The notes under the pieces are model-generated. The model was given only the letters and a program-made list of their open reading frames with translations, was not told where the DNA came from and did no database searches. A stretch of DNA of 64,000 nucleotides from positions 5,798,501-5,862,500 of the forward strand of contig NZ_CP120849.1 of assembly GCF_029581355.1 (NCBI RefSeq), written 5' to 3'. Positions 8,430-16,400 of the stretch are shown piece after piece; the first letter of the stretch is position 1, and each line of letters starts with the position of its first letter. A program made the position numbers and the translations under genes. This DNA comes from Parabacteroides chongii. GTDB taxonomy: Bacteria; Bacteroidota; Bacteroidia; Bacteroidales; Tannerellaceae.

Positions 8430-9173
8430 ATGCAGAAATATGGTTTATTGGGATATCCACTCGGGCATTCATTTTCCAAAACTTATTTCAACCAGAAGTT
8501 TGAGGCGGAAAAGATAGATGCTCAATATGTAAATTTCGAGATTCCGAACATCAAAGAGATAAAGAATGTTCTGAAAGAGAATCCCGAATTAAAAGGTTTG
8601 AACGTTACGATCCCTTATAAAGAACAGGTGATCCCTTATCTGGACGAGCTGGATGAAGATGCACGCCTGATCGGTGCCGTCAACGTGATCAAGTTTACAA
8701 AAGGTCTTTTCGGAAGAACAAAGCTGATCGGTTACAATTCCGATATCATCGGTTTCAAGCAATCGATCGAACCTTTCCTGAACGAAACGCACCGGAAAGC
8801 CCTGATCCTCGGAACAGGCGGAGCTTCAAAGGCAGTCTTCCAGGGATTGAAACAACTGGGAGTCGGCGCTACTTTAGTCTCACGCAAGCCGAAAGAATTC
8901 TGCATTACCTATGAGGAGATCACAGCCAAAACGATGGAACAATACACGGTTATTGTCAATACAACTCCGCTCGGAATGTTCCCTAATATCAATGATTGCC
9001 CTGATATTCCTTACGATCTGCTCACCCCTGACCATCTGTTATACGACCTGCTGTATAATCCGGATGAGACACTTTTCATGAAGAAAGGAAAAGAAAAAGG
9101 AGCTGTCGTCAAAAACGGACTTGAGATGCTGTTGTTGCAGGCATTTGCCGGCTGGGAAATCTGGCAGAAATAA
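8430..9173 (+). CDS. aroE: Shikimate dehydrogenase
   Basis: 247 residues from the ATG at 8430, preceded by AAGAAGG. A longer frame from 8319 would overlap ubiE by 92 bp and adds non-family sequence, so it is rejected. Conserved features include LLGYPLGHSFSKTYFN at the N-terminus, the catalytic-lysine segment NVTIPYKEQV, NSDIIGF with the substrate aspartate, and the nucleotide loop GTGGASKAV. It reduces 3-dehydroshikimate with NADPH in aromatic amino acid and menaquinone precursor synthesis. At about 247 residues it is slightly shorter than the E. coli enzyme, as usual in Bacteroidetes. Confidence 0.95.
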   Translation: MQKYGLLGYPLGHSFSKTYFNQKFEAEKIDAQYVNFEIPNIKEIKNVLKENPELKGLNVTIPYKEQVIPYLDELDEDARLIGAVNVIKFTKGLFGRTKLIGYNSDIIGFKQSIEPFLNETHRKALILGTGGASKAVFQGLKQLGVGATLVSRKPKEFCITYEEITAKTMEQYTVIVNTTPLGMFPNINDCPDIPYDLLTPDHLLYDLLYNPDETLFMKKGKEKGAVVKNGLEMLLLQAFAGWEIWQK

Positions 9174-9185
9174 AAAACTGAAAAA

Positions 9186-9289
9186 CAACTATCATACTAT
9201 CATAAACGATCAAGTACGCTTTGATATTTAAAGGATAAAACCAATGATAGTTGGTGTGATAGTACTATTTTCAACCATCATACTATCAC
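9186..9289. repeat. Repeated TATCATACTATCA motifs with a stem-loop after aroE
   Basis: CAACTATCATACTATCAT (9186-9203) recurs with two changes at 9272-9289, and a related copy lies on the opposite strand at 9245-9263. GTGATAGTA (9256-9264) pairs exactly with TACTATCAC (9281-9289), giving a stem-loop at the 3' side of aroE. It may act as a terminator or processing site, but no U-tract follows. Confidence 0.6.
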
Positions 9290-9356
9290 AAAACTACCCG
9301 ACAAAGTTGGTGATGTATATATCTTATTATTAACAACATAGTTAGATATCTTTCTT

Positions 9357-9415
9357 GAGACCCGGGTCTCTATACCCTTCACACCCGGGTCTTAGCATCG
9401 TTCACATCCGGATGT
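9357..9415. repeat. Array A: three palindromes at 23-bp spacing
   Basis: GAGACCCGGGTCTC (9357-9370), ACCCGGGT (9383-9390) and ACATCCGGATGT (9404-9415) are palindromes whose centres are exactly 23 bp apart. Between them TATACCCTTC and AGCATCGTTC share the TTCA(C) junction. The array sits between the convergent 3' ends of aroE and the DUF4130 gene. Confidence 0.8.
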
Positions 9416-9502
9416 AAAAGAGGGCAAAATGGGGGTCTAAACAAGAAGAACAAGCTATTTGCACGAAAAAAACAGCTTTATTCAGGCAAAAAAGATAGGA
9501 TG

Positions 9503-10267
9503 CTATTGCTTTTCCGTCATATACTTCCAGAAACGGACAGGCATATGCTGGCGGTGCAGCTTCGGATTGATACGTTCTTTGATGGCAATCGTCTTGAAAT
9601 ACTCTTTCCACATCTGCTGGAACAGTTTCTCATCTTTATCCATCAGGCTCTCATTGAGGAAGCCGGATAACAGATGCTCTTCCTTTTGTTCGAAACGAAC
9701 CTCGATCGTCTCTTTCAGATCATAATAATAGCCATACTCCCGGCGCATATCATAGATCAGCCATTTCTGATCGCCAAAACGATCGTTCAGATACGGAAGG
9801 ACAAGCGGCAATACATTATATATAGGCTCGACGGCAGAGAAGTAAGTACCATCCAATGCCTTTTGGAAACGGAGAAACTGCATGATGCGGAGACGTTCGT
9901 TGCTTACTTTCTTCCAAACCTTGGATATCTGTAGTACATCAGGATCACCGAAATTCATCTCAATAGATTTCGAATGGTCAAGCGCCTTGCGGATATAGCG
10001 GAACAACAGCATGTCGACCTCCGGCAGCTCCGACAGCCAGGAGACTGTCAGCCCCGACAGAGATAGTTTCGACACCTTCTTTTCAAGCCCTTTCCAAACC
10101 CGGTCCGCCTTTTTCTTGTCGGAATAAATCGTCACCGTTTCCTCGCAGAACAGAGGTAACGGCTCGCCCTCCGCCAGCAGCACATCGGGAAAAGACTTCC
10201 GGACGTAAGCGTCGAAGACGGCAGTCAGTAATCCCTCGAAAGTTTTGTCATATATAAAAGCAATCAC
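9503..10267 (-). CDS. DUF4130 (TIGR03915-type) DNA-metabolism protein
   Basis: 254 residues, starting at a GTG that gives the family N-terminus (IAFIYDKTFEGLLTAVFDAY). Internal segments such as FRYIRKALDHSKSIEMNFGDPDVLQISKVW, split here at roughly residues 95-130, and RREYGYYYDLKETIEVRF are typical. Family members almost always sit beside a particular radical SAM protein, and in some bacteria are fused to a uracil-DNA-glycosylase-like domain. That supports a role in DNA repair or modification, though the biochemistry is not settled. Here the radical SAM partner lies 63 bp upstream on the same strand, so the two should form one operon. Confidence 0.85.
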   Translation of the reverse strand: MIAFIYDKTFEGLLTAVFDAYVRKSFPDVLLAEGEPLPLFCEETVTIYSDKKKADRVWKGLEKKVSKLSLSGLTVSWLSELPEVDMLLFRYIRKALDHSKSIEMNFGDPDVLQISKVWKKVSNERLRIMQFLRFQKALDGTYFSAVEPIYNVLPLVLPYLNDRFGDQKWLIYDMRREYGYYYDLKETIEVRFEQKEEHLLSGFLNESLMDKDEKLFQQMWKEYFKTIAIKERINPKLHRQHMPVRFWKYMTEKQ

Positions 10268-10330
10268 AATATGTCCTGTTTCAATTCACGCATCCGTAAA
10301 GAATGCTACATTTCTACCTCTACATCACGT

Positions 10331-11596
10331 TCACAATACATCCTGAAATTGAATTGTTAGTTGACGGTCGTCCAGTTTCCTGCCTTTTTTCTGCGTCAGG
10401 ATATGGCGTACATTCTCCGGTGTCAGTTCGTTTACCGTCCGCATCGCCAGCTCATGGCAAGTGATGAAGTATTGCGCTTTCTTCATCACGACCCCGATCT
10501 TTTTCAATTGTTCCGATCCCAAACGGGAATAGCGGCGGGAGACAACGATCATCTTCGCCGATTTTACCCCGATACCGGGTACACGGAGAAGCAATTCATA
10601 GTCCGCCTTATTGATATCGACCGGAAACATATGCGGGTTCCGCAGTGCCCACGATAACTTCGGATCGACCTCCAGATCCAGTTCCGGATAAGCATCGTTC
10701 ACGATCTCATCCACCTTAAACTCATAAAAACGCAACAACCAATCCGCCTGATACAAGCGGTTTTCCCTCACCAAAGGCGGTTGCTTCAATGCCGGAAGCC
10801 GGTTATCATAATCATTCACAGGAATAAACCCCGAATAATAAACACGTTTCATCGTCGGACGCTGATAGAGAGCAGACGACAAACGGAGAATATCCTTGTC
10901 CGTATCGGCTGTCGCTCCGACAATCATCTGCGTGCTTTGCCCGGCAGGAGCAAAACGAGGAGCATGCCGGAAACGTTTCCTCTCCTCCGCACTTTGTAAT
11001 ACCCCCTGCTGAATGTAACGCATCGGGGTAAAGACGCTCTTAAAGTCCTTTTCCGGAGCAAGAGCCTGCAAACTTTTCTCATTGGGTATCTCGATATTCA
11101 CGCTGAGACGGTCGGCATACAATCCGGCTTCATTCACCAGTTCCTGGCTGGCTCCGGGAATGCTCTTCATATGGATATAGCCGTTGAAACGGTGTATCAG
11201 ACGCAGGTCTTTCACGACACGCACCAAACGCTCCATCGTATAATCCGGACTACGGACCACACCCGAACTCAGAAAGAGCCCTTCTATATAATTCCTCCGG
11301 TAAAACTCGATCGTCAGATTGACCAGCTCCGTCACGGAAAGCGTCGCCCGGGGCAGGTCATTGCTCCGACGGTTGATGCAGTAGGCGCAATCATACATAC
11401 AAAAATTGGTCAACATGATCTTCAGCAGGGAAATACATCGCCCGTCTTCCGCAAAACTATGGCAAATCCCCCACCCAGCCGCACTTCCGACCATTCCTTT
11501 CTTTCCGGAACGGGTTGTGCCGCTTGACGCGCAGGATACATCATACTTAGCTGATTCTGCTAATATTTTCAGTTTTTCGAGAACAGTTTCATTCAT
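10331..11596 (-). CDS. Putative DNA modification/repair radical SAM protein (TIGR03916 type)
   Basis: 421 residues. The radical SAM cluster motif is FCMYDCAYCINRR (CxxxCxxC), near residue 70. A helix-hairpin-helix DNA-binding segment, LLRVPGIGVKSAKMIVVSRR, lies near residues 330-350. The combination of a 4Fe-4S SAM-cleaving domain with HhH, followed by a DUF4130 gene, defines this conserved pair. A DNA-lesion repair or base-modification role is proposed for the family, but the reaction is unknown to me. It is transcribed divergently from an AraC regulator whose promoter interleaves with its own. Confidence 0.87.
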   Translation of the reverse strand: MNETVLEKLKILAESAKYDVSCASSGTTRSGKKGMVGSAAGWGICHSFAEDGRCISLLKIMLTNFCMYDCAYCINRRSNDLPRATLSVTELVNLTIEFYRRNYIEGLFLSSGVVRSPDYTMERLVRVVKDLRLIHRFNGYIHMKSIPGASQELVNEAGLYADRLSVNIEIPNEKSLQALAPEKDFKSVFTPMRYIQQGVLQSAEERKRFRHAPRFAPAGQSTQMIVGATADTDKDILRLSSALYQRPTMKRVYYSGFIPVNDYDNRLPALKQPPLVRENRLYQADWLLRFYEFKVDEIVNDAYPELDLEVDPKLSWALRNPHMFPVDINKADYELLLRVPGIGVKSAKMIVVSRRYSRLGSEQLKKIGVVMKKAQYFITCHELAMRTVNELTPENVRHILTQKKGRKLDDRQLTIQFQDVL

Positions 11597-11617
11597 ATTT
11601 CAGGAGGATATACTACA

Positions 11618-11625
11618 CAAAAATA
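11618..11625 (-). promoter_or_regulatory. -7 box of the radical SAM operon
   Basis: The minus strand reads TATTTTTG, 21 bp before the ATG, matching TAnnTTTG. It is 13 bp from the opposing box for the AraC gene. Confidence 0.5.
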
Positions 11626-11638
11626 AGGATTAAAAAGC

Positions 11639-11646
11639 TATCTTTG
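11639..11646 (+). promoter_or_regulatory. -7 box of the AraC-type regulator
   Basis: TATCTTTG matches TAnnTTTG and ends 17 bp before the ATG at 11664, implying a very short leader. Confidence 0.55.
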
Positions 11647-11663
11647 CGATAAAACAGAGTGAA

Positions 11664-12491
11664 ATGTTCTTAGATAATATTCCCGTACATAACCTGGATG
11701 AAACGGACTTCTTTGTCGTCGAACGGATTGAGAATTGCGCGCCTTTGAATTTCAGAGGATCACATCGGCATAATTTCTACGAACTGTTATTCTTCACGGA
11801 AACGGGAACAGACGAGAGCCACAGCATCGACTTTATCGAATACCCTTTACAGTCCAATCAGCTTTACCTGCTCCGCCCGGGACAAGTACATACGATGAAA
11901 CTAAAAGGACAAATGGGATTCCTGTTTGCCATCAATCCCGATTATTTCGAGCGCCTCTGCCTCCATATCGAGAGTTATGCAGATCATACATTTCCCAGCA
12001 TGCTTCTTCTCCCGGAGAAAGAAACCTCAGCGATCCGCCAAATCGCCCGTCTGATCTACACCGAACATGAAGGACTGCACCGGAAAAGCCTGCTCAACTC
12101 ATACATGCACGCTTTGATCACCCATCTGTTATTATTATATACCGATACCCGGGTCGACCAGGATATACGCGTCAGTAAAGTCTTGTCCCTGATAGACAAA
12201 CATTATATCAACGAGCGCTCCACCGACTTCTACGCCCGTGAAGTAAACCTCAGCAACAAACGGATGAACGAGCTGACAAAAAAGGCCGTCGGCCACACAG
12301 TCAAACAACTGATAGACCAACGGCTATTACTGGAAGCCAAACGCATGATCAGTTCCGGAGCTTCGAGCTTCAAGGAAATCGCGTTCAGCCTGGGATTCAG
12401 CGAAGCATCTTATTTCACCCGCTTCTTCAAGGAGCAAAGTGGCTGTACCCCCGAACAATTCCGGTCGTTATTGAAGAAAGACCTGTCATGA
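11664..12491 (+). CDS. AraC family transcriptional regulator
   Basis: 275 residues. The N-terminal half is cupin-like, with SHRHNFYELLFFTE and RPGQVHTMKLKG, the typical ligand-sensing pocket. The C-terminal 100 residues hold the two helix-turn-helix units; the second contains FKEIAFSLGFSEASYFTRFF and ends in SGCTPEQFR. It is a cytoplasmic activator or repressor, probably sensing a small hydrophobic or sugar-like ligand. The convergent MFS efflux gene overlaps its 3' end by 6 bp and is the obvious candidate target, but no operator was identified. Family call is firm; the regulon is inferred. Confidence 0.92.
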   Translation: MFLDNIPVHNLDETDFFVVERIENCAPLNFRGSHRHNFYELLFFTETGTDESHSIDFIEYPLQSNQLYLLRPGQVHTMKLKGQMGFLFAINPDYFERLCLHIESYADHTFPSMLLLPEKETSAIRQIARLIYTEHEGLHRKSLLNSYMHALITHLLLLYTDTRVDQDIRVSKVLSLIDKHYINERSTDFYAREVNLSNKRMNELTKKAVGHTVKQLIDQRLLLEAKRMISSGASSFKEIAFSLGFSEASYFTRFFKEQSGCTPEQFRSLLKKDLS

Positions 12492-13700
12492 ACGGACTTT
12501 GATCATCGCCAACCGTCGCCGTGTATCGACAAACAACAGCATAAAAGAGGTCAGTCCGCAAACGAACAGCCCGCACATCATCGGCACCACCGAGTTATTC
12601 TGCAGGAAACTGACTACAGCCGACAGTATTCCAGTAAACAATAATTGCAGGAATCCCATCAATGCCGAAGCCGCCCCGCTGTCTTCCTTAAAATAAGCGA
12701 GTCCAAGCGAAGTCGTTGCCGGTAGCAACAACCCGATCGGTATCAGATTCAGGAACACCAACACCAGCAAAGGCACAACGGAAGTCGACACCAACGAAGT
12801 CACCACCAGCAATACCCCGATCAGCAGTTGAAAGGCAAGCGTATATCTCACCAACTTCTTCAACGTCATATATTTCAGGAAGAAATTGATGATATAGGTA
12901 CCGAACATCAAACCCAACGAATTGACTGCAAAAATAATGGCAAACGTATCTCCCGACATTCCGCCCTTTTCCATGATCAGGAACGGAGCATTGGAAACAT
13001 ACACCATCAAACCGCCGTAAGCCATACAGCCAATAATCGTATAGACCATGAACGGCCATACTTTCATCACCCGCACATACCCTTTCACCATCTCCCGCAA
13101 CGAAGGTTTCTTCGCTTTCACACCTTCGGGTAAAGGCATCGGCTTACTATTCGGAAGAAACGCCCAGGTCAGCAAGATAGTACAAGCACCTAACAACGCC
13201 ATCGTATTGAAAACCCCGTGCCAATGCCATTGTTTCAACAGCAAATTACCAATAGTCGGAGCAATGACAGGGGCAATTCCTGAAATAATCACCAACAAAG
13301 AAAATACTTTTGTCCGTTGTTCATTCACAAACAGGTCGTTCACAGCTGCACGTCCGACCACAACACCGGCACATCCTCCGAAAGCCTGAAAGAAACGGAT
13401 CACCCAAAGTTGTTCAATCGAAGTCACATAGATGGAAGCAAACGAACTGACCGTATATAAAGCAGTCGCCAGCAAGATCGGATTTTTCCGTCCGTAATAA
13501 TCGGAAAGCGATCCCCAAAACAGTTGCCCGATAGCAAAACCAGCCAGGAAGATGGATAAGGATATTTGTACCTCACTCAGAGAAACCTGCAGACTTTCAG
13601 CAATATCCGTAAAAGCCGGAAGATAAAGGTCTATACTCAAAGGTTCCAGTGCCGCCAATAAAGAAAGGACCAGAACCACGATTCCCATTTTTCTATTCAT
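12486..13700 (-). CDS. Bcr/CflA-type multidrug efflux transporter (MFS)
   Basis: 404 residues from the ATG at 13700; a GTG one codon upstream is less likely. Twelve hydrophobic segments are visible. The N-terminal SIDLYLPAFTDIAESLQVS and the loop motif GQLFWGSLSDYYGRKNPILL are the marks of the Bcr/CflA drug:proton antiporter group. QAFGGCAGVVVGRAAVNDLF also fits. It would export antibiotics or other amphipathic compounds across the inner membrane. Its 3' end overlaps the AraC regulator by 6 bp on the other strand. Confidence 0.9.
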   Translation of the reverse strand: MNRKMGIVVLVLSLLAALEPLSIDLYLPAFTDIAESLQVSLSEVQISLSIFLAGFAIGQLFWGSLSDYYGRKNPILLATALYTVSSFASIYVTSIEQLWVIRFFQAFGGCAGVVVGRAAVNDLFVNEQRTKVFSLLVIISGIAPVIAPTIGNLLLKQWHWHGVFNTMALLGACTILLTWAFLPNSKPMPLPEGVKAKKPSLREMVKGYVRVMKVWPFMVYTIIGCMAYGGLMVYVSNAPFLIMEKGGMSGDTFAIIFAVNSLGLMFGTYIINFFLKYMTLKKLVRYTLAFQLLIGVLLVVTSLVSTSVVPLLVLVFLNLIPIGLLLPATTSLGLAYFKEDSGAASALMGFLQLLFTGILSAVVSFLQNNSVVPMMCGLFVCGLTSFMLLFVDTRRRLAMIKVRS

Positions 13701-13728
13701 CACATTATACCTATTAAAATTACCGCGA

Positions 13729-13736
13729 CAAAAGTA
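13729..13736 (-). promoter_or_regulatory. -7 box of the MFS efflux gene
   Basis: The minus strand reads TACTTTTG, 28 bp upstream of the ATG, matching TAnnTTTG. Confidence 0.5.
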
Positions 13737-13859
13737 CTGTCTTCCTTCCGTCCGCCTTTTACATTAATTGCACATTTACTGGTATAAATGGGAACATTCA
13801 GAAAAACAGACGAAACGGGATATTTCTTTTATGAGTGTGGTAATTAGGCAGGAAACATG

Positions 13860-13867
13860 TACATTTG
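13860..13867 (+). promoter_or_regulatory. -7 box of the glycosyltransferase gene; decides the start codon
   Basis: TACATTTG matches TAnnTTTG. Transcription would begin near 13873, downstream of an in-frame ATG at 13857, so translation must start at the next ATG, 13896. Confidence 0.6.
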
Positions 13868-13895
13868 TACGTTTTTTAAATTTACATCTTCAATA

Positions 13896-15059
13896 ATGAA
13901 CGACTTACTTATTTTCAACCATATAGAATTGATCCTGGCATCTACAACAGCCGGTCTTTTCATCATCCAGCTTTTGTATTATCTTGTCACCTATGCCCGC
14001 CCGTTGAGACAGGCAAAAAGGAGACAAATGGAGGCAGGACAGGCTAAACCCGCCGTTTCCGTGATTGTCTATGCCAAGAACGAATCGGAGAATCTTAGGA
14101 AACATCTTCCGGCCTTACTGAATCAGAACTATCCGGAATACGAAATTATCGTCGTCAACGACGGCTCTACAGACGAGAGTGACGAGGTTTTAAAAACATT
14201 CAAGAACGAATACGACCACCTCTATCATACCTATATCCCGGAAGACGTAAAATACCTGAGCCGCAAAAAACTGGCACTTACCGTCGGTATCAAAGCGGCC
14301 AAACACGAGATCCTCCTTTTCACCGAAGCCAATTGCGAACCGATGGGTAAAAACTGGATATCTGCCATGGCACGCAACTATACATCCCAGACAAGCATTA
14401 TTTTAGGCTTTTGTGCATATGGTCCCCATAAAGGATTTTTCCACAAACTGGTCGCTTATGATAACCTGATAACCGGACTGCAATACATCTCGTCCACCCT
14501 TGCCGGAAACCCTTATACCGGAAACGGCCGGAACCTCTCCTACCGGAAAGACTTGTTCTTTGCCCATAAAGGTTATTACAAATCGCTCAGTCTGCATGCC
14601 GGAGACGATGATCTGTTCATCAATGAATCCGCCACCAAACAAAACACCTGGGTGGAATACTCGCCGGAAAGCATCACTGAAATGGCAAAGATAGACCGTT
14701 TCAGTATGTGGAAAGAAATGAAAGTATCGCGAGCTGCGACCCAGCGTTATTATAAGGGCTGGAACCTGACCTTCTTCAGAATGGAGAGCCTAAGTTATTT
14801 CCTGTTCTTTATCGCGGTGATTGCCAGTATCGTATTCGGTATCCTGGGGAACTGGTTAATCTCCATACTGGCGGGCTTACTTTACATAATCCAGTTTTCC
14901 AGTAAAGCTGCCATCCTGCATAAATCCGCCAAGCTCCTGCAGCAGAAACCTGTAACAGGCTGGCTGTTTTTATTGGAATTAATCTTGCCCCTGTTCAATT
15001 TGTACGTAAGAATATACCGTATATTCAGAGGGAAGAACGACTATACATTCAGACTTTAA
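13896..15059 (+). CDS. Membrane-bound family 2 glycosyltransferase
   Basis: 387 residues from 13896, the start favoured by the promoter position. An N-terminal membrane helix (LILASTTAGLFIIQLLYYLV) is followed by a GT-A domain: VSVIVYAKNESENLRKHLPA, then IIVVNDGSTDES, the nucleotide-sugar binding aspartates. A QRYYKGW segment resembles the Q/RxxRW motif of processive enzymes. Two or three further membrane helices close the protein. It should add sugars to a lipid carrier or surface polysaccharide on the cytoplasmic face of the inner membrane. Donor and acceptor are not predictable. It converges on the LolC/E-like gene with 3 bp between stops. Confidence 0.88.
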   Translation: MNDLLIFNHIELILASTTAGLFIIQLLYYLVTYARPLRQAKRRQMEAGQAKPAVSVIVYAKNESENLRKHLPALLNQNYPEYEIIVVNDGSTDESDEVLKTFKNEYDHLYHTYIPEDVKYLSRKKLALTVGIKAAKHEILLFTEANCEPMGKNWISAMARNYTSQTSIILGFCAYGPHKGFFHKLVAYDNLITGLQYISSTLAGNPYTGNGRNLSYRKDLFFAHKGYYKSLSLHAGDDDLFINESATKQNTWVEYSPESITEMAKIDRFSMWKEMKVSRAATQRYYKGWNLTFFRMESLSYFLFFIAVIASIVFGILGNWLISILAGLLYIIQFSSKAAILHKSAKLLQQKPVTGWLFLLELILPLFNLYVRIYRIFRGKNDYTFRL

Positions 15060-15062
15060 ATA

Positions 15063-16307
15063 TTACTCGAACCGAATACTCTTGGCCGGGTCGATCTTGG
15101 TGATCAGGTAAGACGGGCCGAGCATCATCAGCATGGATGCACATAATGTTCCGATATTCAGCAGAACTAAAGAAAGTATACTCAGATCGATAGGCACTGC
15201 ATCCAGATAGTACGTAGACGGATCCAGTTTTATGACATGGAAATGAGACTGTATCAAGCAAATAGCAATTCCGATCACATTCCCCCAAAGCATCCCTTTC
15301 CCTATCAGGAAGAAAGAGATATAAAGAAATATCTTACGGATACTGGCGTTGTTCTCTCCCAACGCTTTCAGGATTCCGATCATATTGGTCCGCTCCAAAA
15401 TAATGATCAGCAGACCAGAGATCATGGTGAAACCGGCAACAGCAAATATCAGGATAAGGATAACGACCACATTCACGTCCAACACATCGAGCCAGTTAAA
15501 TATCATCGGATTCATCTCCTTGATGGAACGGGTAAAATAGGTATTTCCATGACGATCCTGCTTTTCTACTAAATTGAAATACAGGTCTTCCGCTATCTGA
15601 TCCAAATCGTCGTAATCATCGACAAGCAATTCCAGCCCGCTGACTTCATCTTTCTCCCAACCGTTCAGACGACGTATCTGCTTGATATCCGCCAGGACAA
15701 ATAACTTGTCGTAATCCATAAAACCGGTCTCGTAAATCCCGGCAATATTGAATTTGCGTGCACGGATATCTTCCTGAATAAAATAAGTCCGAACAGAATC
15801 CCCCAGTTTCAGATTTAATAAATCAGCTAAATATCGGGAAATAATGATATCGATCGAACTCTTATCCGGGTTTATCGTCAGTATCTCACCCTCTTTCAAA
15901 TTATTCCGGAAGAAACTCCAGTCATAATCCGTATCGACACCCTTCAATACGATTCCCTGAAAATCACTGTCTGTTTTCAGAATCCCCATCTTTGTGGCAT
16001 ATGCTTCTATATGCTTGATACCGGGGAACTCCTGAAGCGCCTGAAGCAATGAATCGCTCACTGCTATCGGTGTCGTTTCGTATGAACTGTTATTATCGAA
16101 ATTGGTGATCTGGATATGAGAACCGAAACCGATCACCTTATTACGGACCTCTTTTTTAAACCCGATTACAATAGCTACCGAAAGAATCATCACCGCCAGC
16201 CCGAGCGCAATCCCAATTATGGCAATACGAACAGCAGGAGGTGTAACCTGCCGGTCACCCTCCTTGCTGAAATGAATTCTTTGTGCTATAAATAATTCTA
16301 AGCGCAT
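15063..16307 (-). CDS. LolC/LolE-like ABC transporter permease (FtsX fold)
   Basis: 414 residues. One membrane helix near the N-terminus (IAIIGIALGLAVMILSVAIV) is followed by a large periplasmic MacB-like domain and three C-terminal helices, the LolC/E layout. The N-terminal LFIAQRIHF and the segment LIIILERTNMIGILKALGENN are typical of lipoprotein-release permeases. It would extract lipoproteins from the inner membrane together with a LolD ATPase, which is not encoded nearby. The A+T-rich inverted repeat at 16310-16400 lies directly upstream. Confidence 0.88.
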   Translation of the reverse strand: MRLELFIAQRIHFSKEGDRQVTPPAVRIAIIGIALGLAVMILSVAIVIGFKKEVRNKVIGFGSHIQITNFDNNSSYETTPIAVSDSLLQALQEFPGIKHIEAYATKMGILKTDSDFQGIVLKGVDTDYDWSFFRNNLKEGEILTINPDKSSIDIIISRYLADLLNLKLGDSVRTYFIQEDIRARKFNIAGIYETGFMDYDKLFVLADIKQIRRLNGWEKDEVSGLELLVDDYDDLDQIAEDLYFNLVEKQDRHGNTYFTRSIKEMNPMIFNWLDVLDVNVVVILILIFAVAGFTMISGLLIIILERTNMIGILKALGENNASIRKIFLYISFFLIGKGMLWGNVIGIAICLIQSHFHVIKLDPSTYYLDAVPIDLSILSLVLLNIGTLCASMLMMLGPSYLITKIDPAKSIRFE

Positions 16308-16309
16308 AG

Positions 16310-16400
16310 CAATTGAAAGTTGAAAATTGAAAATTGAGAATTAAGAATCAGCCTCCTCTCTCTCTAATTTTCAATTTTCAATTCTCCATTTTCAATTATT
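16310..16400. repeat. A+T-rich inverted repeat of TTGAAAA units (copy 1)
   Basis: The left arm (16310-16343) contains TTGAAAATTGAAAATTGAG; the right arm (16365-16400) contains its complement, TCAATTTTCAATT. The spacer is CT-rich. It lies between two co-directional minus-strand genes and touches the stop codon of the aminotransferase. Confidence 0.85.

Larger units (their letters stand above)
9174..9502. other. Gene-free interval with two kinds of repeat
   Basis: 329 bp between convergent genes. It holds the TATCATACTATCA repeats (9186-9289) and palindrome array A (9357-9415). I see no promoter consensus, RNA gene or credible short reading frame in it. Confidence 0.7.
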
